From Thermoplasmata archaeon (GTDB taxonomy: Archaea > Thermoplasmatota > Thermoplasmata > UBA184), in NCBI GenBank assembly GCA_030039915.1, contig JASHUP010000111.1, forward strand, positions 1-21,539: a stretch of 21,539 bases of DNA, given 5' to 3'. The translations under genes and the position numbers were made by a program. Shown one piece after another: positions 1 to 7,705 of this stretch. Every line of letters begins with the position of its first letter. Position 1 is the stretch's first letter. The notes under the pieces are model-generated. The model was not told where the DNA came from. It searched no databases and was given only the letters and a program-made list of their open reading frames with translations.

Positions 1-65
1 CCCTGGTAGAGGAGAACGACCACCGAGGCGCCGAGCAGCGTGACCTCGACCCAGAGAGGGACCAT
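1..65 (-). CDS. Start of a probable membrane protein, truncated by the window edge
   Basis: On the minus strand an ATG at 65 opens a frame that runs off the left edge. The 21 visible codons read MVPLWVEVTLLGASVVVLLYQ, apart from a final incomplete codon; this is a strongly hydrophobic stretch with one acidic residue, as expected for a first membrane segment. A TATA-like box centred near 89-90 lies about 25 bases before the ATG, the spacing of an archaeal leaderless transcript. The gene is divergent from the helicase. No family can be named from so few residues, and the open frame could be chance in GC-rich DNA. Confidence 0.45.
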   Translation of the reverse strand, partial: MVPLWVEVTLLGASVVVLLYQ

Positions 66-85
66 CGCTCGGCGTAGACGGTCCC

Positions 86-93
86 TTTTAAAG
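86..93. promoter_or_regulatory. TATA-like box TTTTAAAG between divergent genes
   Basis: TTTTAAAG is the only AT-rich stretch in the first 126 bases. Read on the minus strand it is about 25 bases from the ATG at 65, ideal for a leaderless transcript. Read on the plus strand it would start RNA near 115, giving the helicase ATG at 127 a leader of about 12 bases. It may serve one or both genes. Confidence 0.45.
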
Positions 94-126
94 CCGTGGC
101 CGCTGGACCGGCGGAGCGCTCCGACG

Positions 127-1731
127 ATGGCCACGGTCGAGCACCCGCGGGTCCGGCCCGGCCTCCTCGAGGACCGGCGCTACCAGCGCTCGATCGCGGA
201 GGCCGCGGTCGACCGGAACACCCTGGTCGTGCTACCGACCGGGCTGGGGAAGACCGCGATCGCGCTTCGGGTGATCGCGGAGTTCCTGCTCCGCCACCCG
301 ACGGAATCCGTCCTGTTCCTCGCGCCGACGCGGCCGCTCGTCGTCCAGCACGCGCGGGAAGTAGCGCGTACGCTCTTCGCTCCCGATCCGCTGACCCTTA
401 CGGGAGCGATCGCCCCGGAGCGACGGGCCGCCCTGCTCAAACCTCCCCAGGTCGTGGTCGCCACTCCTCAGGTCGTCGGCAACGACCTCGCCTCGGGCGA
501 GTTCCCGCTCTCGACGTTTTCGCTCATCGTGTTCGACGAGGCCCACCGGGCCGTCGGCGACTATCCGTACGTCACGATCGCGCGAGCCAACCGCGACGGA
601 CCCAACGCTCGGGTGCTCGCGATGACCGCCTCTCCGGGCGGCTCGCGTCGGAACATTCGGGAAGTCTGGGCGAACCTCGGCATCGAGCAGTTCGAGTACC
701 GCACCGAGCAGAGCCCCGACGTCACCCCGTACATCCACGGGATCGGAGTGGAAACGGTCGAGGTGCCGGTGCCACCGGAGGTGCGCCATCTCGCGATCCT
801 GGTCCGGGCCGCAGTTCAGCGCCAGGTGGACGTGCTTCGCAAGCTCGACCTCCTCCCCGCAGGCGAAGCGGGCCGGCGCGTGCTGCTCGAGGTCGGGAAC
901 CGCCTTCAACGTCAGATCCACGCCGAAGAGAGCCGTTCGGGATCGGCCTCGGGCATCCTGTGGAAGGCGCGGACCGCGCAGGCCGCGGCGATGAAAGGGC
1001 TGCACGCGCTCGAGCTGATCGAGACCCAGGGAGTCGAGTCCCTGCGGGAGTACCTCGGCCGACAGCGTCCCGGCGAAGGCGGGCGGTGGACTCCGGCCCT
1101 GCGGGCGTTCCTCGGGGACCCGGATATGGAGGACGTCGCTCGTCGCCTCGAATCGCTCACCGTCGAGCACCCGAAGCTCGCGAAGACGGTCGAAATCGTC
1201 CGCGACGAGCTTCACCGCAATCCCCGAGCGCGGGTGATCGTCTTCGCGCAGTACCGCGGGACCGTTGAGCGGATCGTGGCCGAGATCGCCCATCGTTCCG
1301 ACCCCGGCCTGCGCCCCGCGCGCTTTGTCGGTCAGGCGAGCCGGGACGACGATAGTGGGATCTCCCAGCGAGAGCAGGTCGCGATCCTCGACCGGTTCCG
1401 CTCGGGCGAGGTGAACTGCCTGGTCTCCACGTCCGTCGCGGAGGAAGGGCTCGACATCCCGTCGACCGATCTCGTGGTCTTCTACGAACCGGTGCCCGAC
1501 GTGATCCGGACGATTCAGCGACGAGGCCGGACCGGCCGGGCGCGAACGGGCCGGGCGGTCGTCCTGGTCGCGGAGGGTACGCGGGACGTCGGGCTCAACC
1601 GTTCCGCGTCCGCGAGAGAGCGTCGGATGCACGAGATGCTCGTCGAGGTCCAGAGCGAGGTCGAGAAGGGTCGGGCGCCGCCGCATCCCGATCGGAAAAG
1701 CGTTCAGACCGTGCTCTCCGAGTTCCGCTAG
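127..1731 (+). CDS. Hef/FANCM-type superfamily 2 DNA helicase (helicase part only)
   Basis: This 534-residue protein is a superfamily 2 ATP-dependent helicase of the archaeal Hef / eukaryotic FANCM-Mph1 family, which act on stalled forks and branched DNA. Visible motifs in order: Walker A PTGLGKT (37-43), Walker B box DEAH (137-140), motif III TAS (167-169), and motif VI QRRGRTGRARTG (from 464). The 300 residues between the two RecA lobes hold an Arg/Glu-rich helical insert, as in Hef. Euryarchaeal Hef often carries a C-terminal XPF-type ERKxxxD nuclease; none is present and the protein stops soon after lobe 2, so it is the helicase-only form. The frame is open upstream to 40, but the first 29 codons look like non-coding DNA and family similarity begins near the ATG at 127. 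Its TAG stop interlocks with the dUTPase stop. Confidence 0.9.
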   Translation: MATVEHPRVRPGLLEDRRYQRSIAEAAVDRNTLVVLPTGLGKTAIALRVIAEFLLRHPTESVLFLAPTRPLVVQHAREVARTLFAPDPLTLTGAIAPERRAALLKPPQVVVATPQVVGNDLASGEFPLSTFSLIVFDEAHRAVGDYPYVTIARANRDGPNARVLAMTASPGGSRRNIREVWANLGIEQFEYRTEQSPDVTPYIHGIGVETVEVPVPPEVRHLAILVRAAVQRQVDVLRKLDLLPAGEAGRRVLLEVGNRLQRQIHAEESRSGSASGILWKARTAQAAAMKGLHALELIETQGVESLREYLGRQRPGEGGRWTPALRAFLGDPDMEDVARRLESLTVEHPKLAKTVEIVRDELHRNPRARVIVFAQYRGTVERIVAEIAHRSDPGLRPARFVGQASRDDDSGISQREQVAILDRFRSGEVNCLVSTSVAEEGLDIPSTDLVVFYEPVPDVIRTIQRRGRTGRARTGRAVVLVAEGTRDVGLNRSASARERRMHEMLVEVQSEVEKGRAPPHPDRKSVQTVLSEFR

Positions 1732-2171
1732 CGACCCGTGCTGCCGAACCCGCCCGCGCGGGAGCCCAACCGTTCGACCTTCCCCGGACGGAACTCCGCG
1801 GGTTCGTCGGTCACCAGCCGGATCTGCCCGATCCGATCCCCGACCTCGACCCGGTAACGGCCCTCGAAGAGGTAGGTGAGCGGGACCCGCACTTCCCCGG
1901 AGTAGTCGGCGTCGATCGTCCCCGGGGCATTCACCATGAGCACGCCGCGACTGCTGAGCCCGCTGCGCGGTCGCACCTCGAGGAACGTCCCCACGGGGCA
2001 GCGCATCCGGAATCCCGTGCGCACGAGCGTGATCCGGCCCCGCTCGAGTTCGACCGACTCGGCGCTGGCGAGGTCGAAGCAGGCGGAACCGCGCGTGGCG
2101 CGGCTGGGAGCCGGAACCTCGGGCGCCTCGTCCACGCGCTCGAGACGGACCGTACGAGCCCGGCGCGGCAC
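1728..2171 (-). CDS. dut: dUTP diphosphatase (trimeric dUTPase family)
   Basis: Hydrolyses dUTP to dUMP and diphosphate, keeping uracil out of DNA and supplying dUMP. All five trimeric-dUTPase motifs are visible in the 147 residues: FDLASAE (32-38), RPRSGLSSRG (67-76), GTIDADYSGE (84-93, with the catalytic-type Asp), GDRIGQI (111-117) and the C-terminal AGGFGSTG (139-146), which closes over the substrate. The related dCTP deaminases share the fold, but the intact glycine-rich C-terminal motif favours dUTPase. GTG at 2171 is chosen because the open frame upstream runs into the preceding gene, whose stop is 25 bases away; the two genes are probably co-transcribed. The stop overlaps the stop of the convergent helicase gene. 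Confidence 0.9.
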   Translation of the reverse strand: MPRRARTVRLERVDEAPEVPAPSRATRGSACFDLASAESVELERGRITLVRTGFRMRCPVGTFLEVRPRSGLSSRGVLMVNAPGTIDADYSGEVRVPLTYLFEGRYRVEVGDRIGQIRLVTDEPAEFRPGKVERLGSRAGGFGSTGR

Positions 2172-2196
2172 GGCGCTCGGGAGCGTTCGCGTCTCT

Positions 2197-2931
2197 TTAC
2201 GGTTCCCGCGGCGAGGCCGGTTCGGGGCTCTCCCCGTCGGCGACCGTCCCTTCCGCGGCGAGCCAGTGGGCGACGATCCTCCCTTCGGCGCGACGCAGCA
2301 CCTTTCCGAGCGCGGGCGCACTGCGCCCGGTCTGCGCGGCGAGCCGCGTGAGGGTGATCCGTCGGGGCACGGCGTAGTAACCCATCATCCACGCTCGGGC
2401 GAGGAGGCGAGATTGGAGCGGGGTGAGGGACGAGGAGGTCTCGTCCGGGGCGTACGGGCGACCCGAAGCCCGAACGACGCGGTACGGGAACTCTTCCCGG
2501 TCGAGGCGTTTGAGGACGCGCCGCAGGGCCCGCTCCTGACCGTGGAACGTGGCGATCACCTTCTCCGAGTTGATGCGGAACGGTGCGGTGGGAGAGACCT
2601 CTCCGCCGGCGAGGGACAATAGGCGTCGAAGACGCTCGGGGTTTCGCTGGCGGACGAGAAGGATGTAGTCGTGGGTACGCGGACGTCGCTCGACGAGTTC
2701 GAAGCTCTCGAGCCCGTAGAGCGAGCGGATGCGTCGGGACTCGCGCTCGAGCTCGCTCGCGGTCTTGAGCGGTCCGCGGCGACGCACGCGGACGAGCTGG
2801 AGGCGCCAGCCCTGCTCGAGGCGGAGGGTCTCGAGCAGCTCGACCTCCTCGTACTTCTCGAACAGCCCCTCCGGAATGAGGCCGAGGAGCGCGAGGTCGT
2901 CGGTGCGCACTTCGAGGGTGACCGTCTGCAT
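2197..2931 (-). CDS. HTH_10 (bacterio-opsin activator type) transcriptional regulator
   Basis: A 244-residue protein with a helix-turn-helix at its C-terminus (about 169-221: LTPLQSRLLARAWMMGYY, then the PRR and RRAEGRIV segments). This is the pattern of the HTH_10 domain of archaeal Bat-like regulators, where an LTxxQ start and a GYY..PR turn are typical. The first 160 residues form an alpha/beta sensor-like region that I cannot assign to a ligand. The ATG at 2931 lies about 26 bases after a TATA-like box, consistent with a leaderless transcript. dUTPase follows 25 bases downstream. It is divergent from ubiD across about 80 bases, so control of the quinone genes is possible but unproven. Confidence 0.8.
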   Translation of the reverse strand: MQTVTLEVRTDDLALLGLIPEGLFEKYEEVELLETLRLEQGWRLQLVRVRRRGPLKTASELERESRRIRSLYGLESFELVERRPRTHDYILLVRQRNPERLRRLLSLAGGEVSPTAPFRINSEKVIATFHGQERALRRVLKRLDREEFPYRVVRASGRPYAPDETSSSLTPLQSRLLARAWMMGYYAVPRRITLTRLAAQTGRSAPALGKVLRRAEGRIVAHWLAAEGTVADGESPEPASPREP

Positions 2932-2953
2932 TGCCCGGTCGACCCGAGGTTCC

Positions 2954-2961
2954 GATATGAA
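2954..2961 (-). promoter_or_regulatory. TATA-like box for the HTH_10 regulator
   Basis: On the minus strand this reads TTCATATC, centred 26-27 bases before the ATG at 2931. The spacing fits a leaderless archaeal transcript. There is no Shine-Dalgarno-like sequence before the start. Confidence 0.45.
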
Positions 2962-2981
2962 CCTTGACCTCGGACCCCTCG

Positions 2982-2989
2982 TTTAATAA
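2982..2989 (+). promoter_or_regulatory. TATA-like box for the ubiD-ubiA pair
   Basis: TTTAATAA in otherwise GC-rich DNA, centred about 26 bases before a GTG at 3012. This spacing is the main reason for choosing GTG 3012 over the TTG at 2964, which lies upstream of the box and could not be on the transcript. Confidence 0.6.
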
Positions 2990-3011
2990 CTCGCGCGGTT
3001 GGACCGCGGTC

Positions 3012-4493
3012 GTGGCGTTCCCATCGCTCGGAGCGTTCCTCTCGGAGCTCGAGCAACGTGGTGACCTCGCCCGGGTGACGCGGCCGGTCTCGCGAGACCT
3101 CGAGATCACCGAAGTGACCCAGCGAGTCCTGCGGGCCGACGGGCCGGCCCTCCTCTTCGAGAACGTTCCCGGCGCGTCGATGCCGGTCGTGACGAACCTG
3201 CTCGGCTCTCCCCGACGGATCGCCGCGGCGGTCGGCGCCACGACGGTCGAGGAGGTCGCCGAACGCGTCGAGCGTCTCGTGCACCTGCGACCGCCGGCCG
3301 GGATCCTCGGGGCGGTCCGGGACCTCTCGGGGACCATCGAGACCCTCTCGACGTTGCGTTCCCTCGCTCCGAAGCGGGTCCGCTCCGCTCCCTGCCAGGA
3401 GGTGGAGGAATCCACGGTCGACCTCGACCGTCTGCCGATCCTGAAATGCTGGCCGAAGGACGGGGGCCGAACGGTCACGTTCCCCGTCGTGGTCACGAAG
3501 GACCCCGAGACCGGCGAGCCCCACACCGGCATTTACCGGTTGCAGCAGTACGGCCGCGACACCCTCGGCATGCACGTTCAAGTCCACCGCGTCGGCGCGA
3601 ACAACTACCGTAAGTGGGCGGCCCGCGGCGAGAAGATGCCGACCGCCGCCGTGATCGGGGCCGACCCCGCCACGGTCTTTTCCGGGCTCGCGCCGGTGCC
3701 CGAGGGGATCTCGAACTTCGTCTTCGCTGGGTTCCTGCGTTCGGAGCCCGTCGAGCTCGTGCCGGCCCGCTCGGTCGATATCGAGGTACCGGCGAACGCC
3801 GAGATCGTCCTCGAAGGGTACGTCGACCCGACCGAGCGCGCGGTCGAAGGGCCGTTCGGCGACCATACCGGCTACTACTCCGCGCCCGAACCGTTCCCGG
3901 TGTTCCACGTCACCCGGGTGACCCACCGCGCTTCCCCCGTCTACCTGACGACCGTCACCGGCAAGCCTCCGACCGAGGACGCCGTCCTCGGCAAGGCGGT
4001 CGAGCGGATCTTCCGACCGGTCGTGCGGATGGTCTTGCCCGAGATCGTCGACATGAACCTTCCGATGGAGGGTCTGTTCATCAACGTCGCCATCGTCTCC
4101 GTTCGCAAGGCCTACCCCGACCACCCGCGGAAAGTGATGCACGCGCTCTGGGGGCTCGGCCAGATGATGTTCACGCGCTACCTGATCGTCGTCGACGAGG
4201 ACGTCGACGTGCACGACCTCTCCGAAGTCCTCTACCGGGTCGGCCTCCAGGCGGACCCGGGCCGCGACTTCGAGGTCTCCCACGGTCCGGTCGACCAGCT
4301 CTCGATCTCGAACCCGGTTCCCAACCTCGGGGCGAAGGTCGGGATCGATGCGACGCGAAAGCGCCCCGAGGACGGGTTTCCGCGCCCGTGGCCGGAGGAG
4401 ATCCGCTCCGACCCGGCCGCCTCCGCCGCGGCCGAGCGGCTGGTCCGGGAGGATCCCCTCCTCGCCCGGATCTTCGCGCGCTCGAAGCCGTGA
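3012..4493 (+). CDS. ubiD: UbiD-family prenylated-FMN decarboxylase
   Basis: A 493-residue (de)carboxylase of the UbiD family, which uses prenylated FMN made by a UbiX partner to remove a carboxylate from an aromatic or acrylic acid. The signature EGPFGDHTGYY begins at residue 279; E279 and D284 correspond to the Glu and Glu/Asp of the conserved R-E-E/D catalytic set. Other family blocks are NNYRKWAARG, SVDIEVPANAEIVLEG, the MNLPMEG block and a C-terminal ISNPVPNLGAKVGIDAT. Length is normal. The next gene, a UbiA-type prenyltransferase, overlaps by GTGA, so translation is probably coupled and the pair likely serves quinone synthesis. The prenyltransferase is of MqnP type, making MqnL (futalosine-pathway menaquinone) the best specific guess; the reaction itself is inferred. 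No ubiX is in the window. Confidence 0.88.
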   Translation: MAFPSLGAFLSELEQRGDLARVTRPVSRDLEITEVTQRVLRADGPALLFENVPGASMPVVTNLLGSPRRIAAAVGATTVEEVAERVERLVHLRPPAGILGAVRDLSGTIETLSTLRSLAPKRVRSAPCQEVEESTVDLDRLPILKCWPKDGGRTVTFPVVVTKDPETGEPHTGIYRLQQYGRDTLGMHVQVHRVGANNYRKWAARGEKMPTAAVIGADPATVFSGLAPVPEGISNFVFAGFLRSEPVELVPARSVDIEVPANAEIVLEGYVDPTERAVEGPFGDHTGYYSAPEPFPVFHVTRVTHRASPVYLTTVTGKPPTEDAVLGKAVERIFRPVVRMVLPEIVDMNLPMEGLFINVAIVSVRKAYPDHPRKVMHALWGLGQMMFTRYLIVVDEDVDVHDLSEVLYRVGLQADPGRDFEVSHGPVDQLSISNPVPNLGAKVGIDATRKRPEDGFPRPWPEEIRSDPAASAAAERLVREDPLLARIFARSKP

Positions 4494-5380
4494 CGTCCGA
4501 CTCCGGCGGGGCGCCGGCGCGACCCGCCGGGCTCGGTCGTTTTCTCGAGATCCAGAACCTCGGCCTCAACCTTCCGTTCGCGCTCGCGTTCCTCCTGCTC
4601 GCGTCGGGCGGGCGGCCGAACCTGATCACCCTCTTCCTGATCGTCGTCGCGTTCGTGGCCGCCCGGAACGCGGGACACTCGTTCAATCGTTGGGCGGACC
4701 GTCACCTCGACGCGGCCAACCCGCGAACGCGCACGCGCGCCCTCGTGACCGGGGGGACCTCCCCCACGTTCGCTCTCGGCTTCTGCGGGCTCAACGCCGC
4801 GGTCCTCGTCGTGGCGGCCTACTTCCTCAACCCGCTGGCCTTCGTTCTCGCGCCGGTCGCCCTCGCGCTCGTGCTCGGCTACAGCTACACGAAGCGGGTG
4901 ACGTCGTTCACGACCGCCTTCCTCGGTCTGGTCGAGGCGGTGACGCCCGCCGCGGTCTACATCGGGGTCACGGGAACGCTTCCCGTCGTGGTCCTACTTG
5001 CCGTGGTCGGCCTCCTCGCCTGGGGCACCGCGTTCGAGACCATCCACAGTCTTGGCGATGTCGAGAGCGACCGTGCGCTCGGACTGTTTTCGGTGCCGGT
5101 CCGCTGGGGGGTGCGGGCCTCCGTTCGTCTCGTCCCCGTCCTTCACGCGAGTGCGCTCGTCCTCCTCGCCCTGTTCGGTCTCGCGCTGCACCTGACGAGC
5201 GCGTACTTCGCGGCCCTGGTCGTGATGGCGGTGCTGATCGTGTTCACGGACCGCAACCTCGCTCGTCGCCCTTCGGAAGCCCGGGTGCCGTTCGAGCGGC
5301 ATTTCGCCTTGAGCGCGGTGTTCCTCGTCGGAGTGGCCCTCGCCGTATGGGTTCCGGTCGGCCCCGCTTGGGTTCTGTAA
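4490..5380 (+). CDS. ubiA: UbiA-family aromatic prenyltransferase (MqnP-like)
   Basis: A 296-residue integral membrane prenyltransferase that should attach a polyprenyl chain to an aromatic acid. Both Asp-rich motifs are present: N66-R-W-A-D70-R-H-L-D74 followed by AANPRTRTR, and D190-V-E-S-D194-RALGLFSVPVRWG. The forms NRxxDxxxDAxNPRT and DVExDRxxGLxSxPxRxG are closer to the menaquinone-type MqnP/UbiA-like group than to digeranylgeranylglyceryl phosphate synthase, the other archaeal UbiA relative. About eight or nine hydrophobic segments span the chain. GTG at 4490 overlaps the ubiD stop (GTGA), which fixes the start. With UbiD it would make a prenylated then decarboxylated naphthalene quinone precursor. 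Exact substrate and chain length cannot be read from the sequence. Confidence 0.85.
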   Translation: MTSDSGGAPARPAGLGRFLEIQNLGLNLPFALAFLLLASGGRPNLITLFLIVVAFVAARNAGHSFNRWADRHLDAANPRTRTRALVTGGTSPTFALGFCGLNAAVLVVAAYFLNPLAFVLAPVALALVLGYSYTKRVTSFTTAFLGLVEAVTPAAVYIGVTGTLPVVVLLAVVGLLAWGTAFETIHSLGDVESDRALGLFSVPVRWGVRASVRLVPVLHASALVLLALFGLALHLTSAYFAALVVMAVLIVFTDRNLARRPSEARVPFERHFALSAVFLVGVALAVWVPVGPAWVL

Positions 5381-5449
5381 GCGAAAACGAAGGTTGCGGG
5401 CGGGCAACGAGCTCAATACCCCGGCGAGAGTCCTCCCGGATCGATTGGT

Positions 5450-5800
5450 ATGCCTCAGGTCATGATCGGCCTCTCGGCCCGCGATTACCGTACGACGAAC
5501 GAGGTGTGGCGACTCGCGAAGCGTCACCTGAACCCGGCGGTGCGCCGCCGGATCGGATGGCGGGGCCGCTCGTCGTTCCTCCGGCAGCTCATCCTCTATG
5601 GCTTCGAGAAAGCGAGCGCCGACCCGGCCGAATTCCTCCGGGACGTCCGCGATACCCACGACCCGCTCTTCGGCCGGCGGGGACGGTCCGAGGCGGGCGC
5701 CGACCGCCGCGAGTCGATGGTCGCCCGATGGGAAGGGTTCTTCCCCGGCCCGCCGCCGTCTCCCCGCGGTCGCCGCAAGACCGCGAAGCCTGAAGGGTAG
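5450..5800 (+). CDS. Small basic protein of unknown function
   Basis: 116 residues, strongly basic, not recognised. The N-terminal half could form a short strand (VMIGLS), a helix (about 11-25) and a second helix in the RSSFLRQLILYGFEK segment, an order resembling ribbon-helix-helix DNA-binding proteins; this is only a fold guess. The C-terminal 45 residues are rich in Arg, Gly and Pro and probably disordered. ATG 5450 is used; ATG 5462 is an alternative. The stop lies 39 bases before the chosen arcS start, so the two are probably one transcript, and a role in RNA or tRNA modification is possible by neighbourhood only. Confidence 0.6.
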   Translation: MPQVMIGLSARDYRTTNEVWRLAKRHLNPAVRRRIGWRGRSSFLRQLILYGFEKASADPAEFLRDVRDTHDPLFGRRGRSEAGADRRESMVARWEGFFPGPPPSPRGRRKTAKPEG

Positions 5801-5827
5801 GTGGGACGGAGCACCGCCCTCGAGACC

Positions 5828-5833
5828 GGAGGG
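5828..5833 (+). promoter_or_regulatory. Shine-Dalgarno site deciding the arcS start
   Basis: GGAGGG ends six bases before a GTG at 5840. The frame is open to a GTG at 5801 directly after the previous stop, but the site supports 5840, and the protein from there begins like other ArcS/TGT-family proteins. Confidence 0.55.
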
Positions 5834-5839
5834 ACGCAC

Positions 5840-7705
5840 GTGGCCCGCGCGCTCGAACGCCTGGAAGGGCTCGCCCTCATCGGTCGGGCGACCGTCGGCC
5901 CGCTCGCGATCGAGACGCCCGCGTTGCTGGAGAGCCGTCCCGAAGGGGAGCCCGGACCCGGGCTCTCCCTTCGCTCTCTGCCGGCGGCGGTGGGACGGCG
6001 CGGCCTCGCCCTCGCGAGCGGAGACGCTCGGTTCGAGGTCGACGTGCCGATCCTCTCCCCGGAAGTGAGCGGAGAGGGGCCGGGCGTCTACCCGATCGGA
6101 CCGCGAGCGTTCCTGCTCCATCCGCCGTTGAAGACCGACTCCGTCGCGGCCGCTCGACAGGAGCAGCCCGAACTGCTCGTGCTCGGGAACGCCCACGCGC
6201 TCTGGGCGGACGGCGCTCCGTTTGTGCGAGCGATCCGTGAGGTCCGGGAAGCGTTCGGCGCGGCTCCGTTGCTCTGGACCCCGCGCGTCGCGCTTCCGCA
6301 CCGGATCGCCTTCCTCACCTACGTCGGGGTCGACCTTCTCGACACGACCGAAGCGAACCTCGTGGCTTCCCGCGGGGTGTACCTCGACCCCGTCCTCGGT
6401 GCCCGAGACCCCGCCCCGTCCCCGTCCGAGCGAGCGTGCGACTGTCCGGCGTGCTCCGCGGAACCGCCCGTCTCCCTGGCGACCCACGCGGTGGCCGCCT
6501 GCCGACGCGCGACCTCCGAGGCGCTCGCCGCGGCACGCGGAGGACGCCTGCGAGAGCTCGTGGAATCGCGCCTCGTGAGCGAGCCGGCCCTCGGGGAAAT
6601 GCTTCGGTATGCGGACCGGGAGCTCGGGACGGCCCTCGAGGAGCGGACTCCCGTATCGCTCGATCGGTCGCACGACTACGTTCTCCTCGAGTCGCACCGC
6701 CGCCCCGAGATGGTCCGGTTCCGCTCGCGCCTGCTCGAGCGCTACCGACCTCCGCCATCGAAGACCGTCCTTGTGCTCGTCCCCTGTTCGAAGACGAAGC
6801 CGTACCGTCGCTCCCGGAGCCACCGTCGGTTCTGGGGGGCGCTCGAGGGCCTCGCCTCGCTCGAGCGGGTGCATCTCGTTTCCGTGAGCTCACCGATCGG
6901 CGTCGTTCCGCGTGAGCTCGAGGACGTTCCCCCGGCCCGCCACTACGACATCCCCGTCACCGGGGAATGGGAAGCGAGCGAGCGCGAGTTCGTCCGCCGG
7001 GGGATCGCTCACCTTCGCGCGAACGGGAGCTATCGAACGACGATCGTCCATCTCGATCCGGAGGAGTACTCCTTCCTCGCCACCGAGCTTCCGCCGTCCG
7101 ACCAGGTTCGTTGGACGCTCCCGGACGGCCGCACGACCACCCACGACGCCGTGGCGTCCCTCCGCTCCGCGGTCGGAGCGGCCCTCGAAGGCGACCGGCC
7201 GGTGGCCGGGGGTCCGCTCTCGGTGGTTCGAGAGGAGCTCGAGGCGCTCGCGAGCGTGCAGTTCGGCCCGGACGCCGCCCGACGGCTCTTCGTCCCCCCG
7301 GTCCGACTGAGCGGGCGTCCCTGGTTCCAGCGGGTGACCGACGGGCGCCACGACCTCGCCACCTGGAGAGAGGAACGAGGGCTGTTCCAGCTGACGGTCG
7401 CGGGGGCGCGACGCCTCTGGCCCGACCCGCCTCTCGCGGTCGAGGTGGACGCGGCGGTCACGCTCGAGGGCGACCTGTTCGTGCCGGGCGTGCGTCGTGC
7501 CGACCCGTTGATCCGCGTCGGCGACGCCGTGGTGCTCGCCCGCGACGGCCGGCTCGCCGGAGTCGGCGAGGCGGTCCTCCCGGGCCGACTGATGACCGAA
7601 CTCGGCCGCGGGCTCGCGGTTCGGGTCCGCCATCGGGAGCACGCTCCGACCGACAGCCCCATGACCGAGGAGCGGTCTCCTTCGGACGCAGGGCCGGTCG
7701 TCTAG
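5840..7705 (+). CDS. arcS: Archaeosine synthase alpha subunit (TgtA2/ArcS)
   Basis: A 621-residue ArcS. It acts after the archaeal tRNA-guanine transglycosylase has put preQ0 at G15 of tRNA: ArcS attaches lysine to preQ0, and in many archaea a radical-SAM partner (RaSEA) releases archaeosine. The ArcS hallmark PC-x3-KPY-x2-S-x2-H is intact at 315-328. The N-terminal third is a TGT-like region with a CDCPAC zinc-site-like cluster (C200, C202, C205). The C-terminal ~90 residues are a PUA domain (VPGVRRADPLIRVGDAVVL, then GVGEA), which positions tRNA. A canonical TGT or RaSEA gene is not in the window. The last five codons and the TAG stop lie inside the tRNA-Val gene, and no separate promoter is visible between them. 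Confidence 0.92.
   Translation: MARALERLEGLALIGRATVGPLAIETPALLESRPEGEPGPGLSLRSLPAAVGRRGLALASGDARFEVDVPILSPEVSGEGPGVYPIGPRAFLLHPPLKTDSVAAARQEQPELLVLGNAHALWADGAPFVRAIREVREAFGAAPLLWTPRVALPHRIAFLTYVGVDLLDTTEANLVASRGVYLDPVLGARDPAPSPSERACDCPACSAEPPVSLATHAVAACRRATSEALAAARGGRLRELVESRLVSEPALGEMLRYADRELGTALEERTPVSLDRSHDYVLLESHRRPEMVRFRSRLLERYRPPPSKTVLVLVPCSKTKPYRRSRSHRRFWGALEGLASLERVHLVSVSSPIGVVPRELEDVPPARHYDIPVTGEWEASEREFVRRGIAHLRANGSYRTTIVHLDPEEYSFLATELPPSDQVRWTLPDGRTTTHDAVASLRSAVGAALEGDRPVAGGPLSVVREELEALASVQFGPDAARRLFVPPVRLSGRPWFQRVTDGRHDLATWREERGLFQLTVAGARRLWPDPPLAVEVDAAVTLEGDLFVPGVRRADPLIRVGDAVVLARDGRLAGVGEAVLPGRLMTELGRGLAVRVRHREHAPTDSPMTEERSPSDAGPVV

Noticed and set aside
4994..6874. Long open frame on the minus strand opposite ubiA, the small protein and arcS (626 codons)
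   Set aside because: Rich in Arg, Gly, Glu and Pro without any family motif, and opposite three well-supported genes; a typical antisense shadow in GC-rich DNA.
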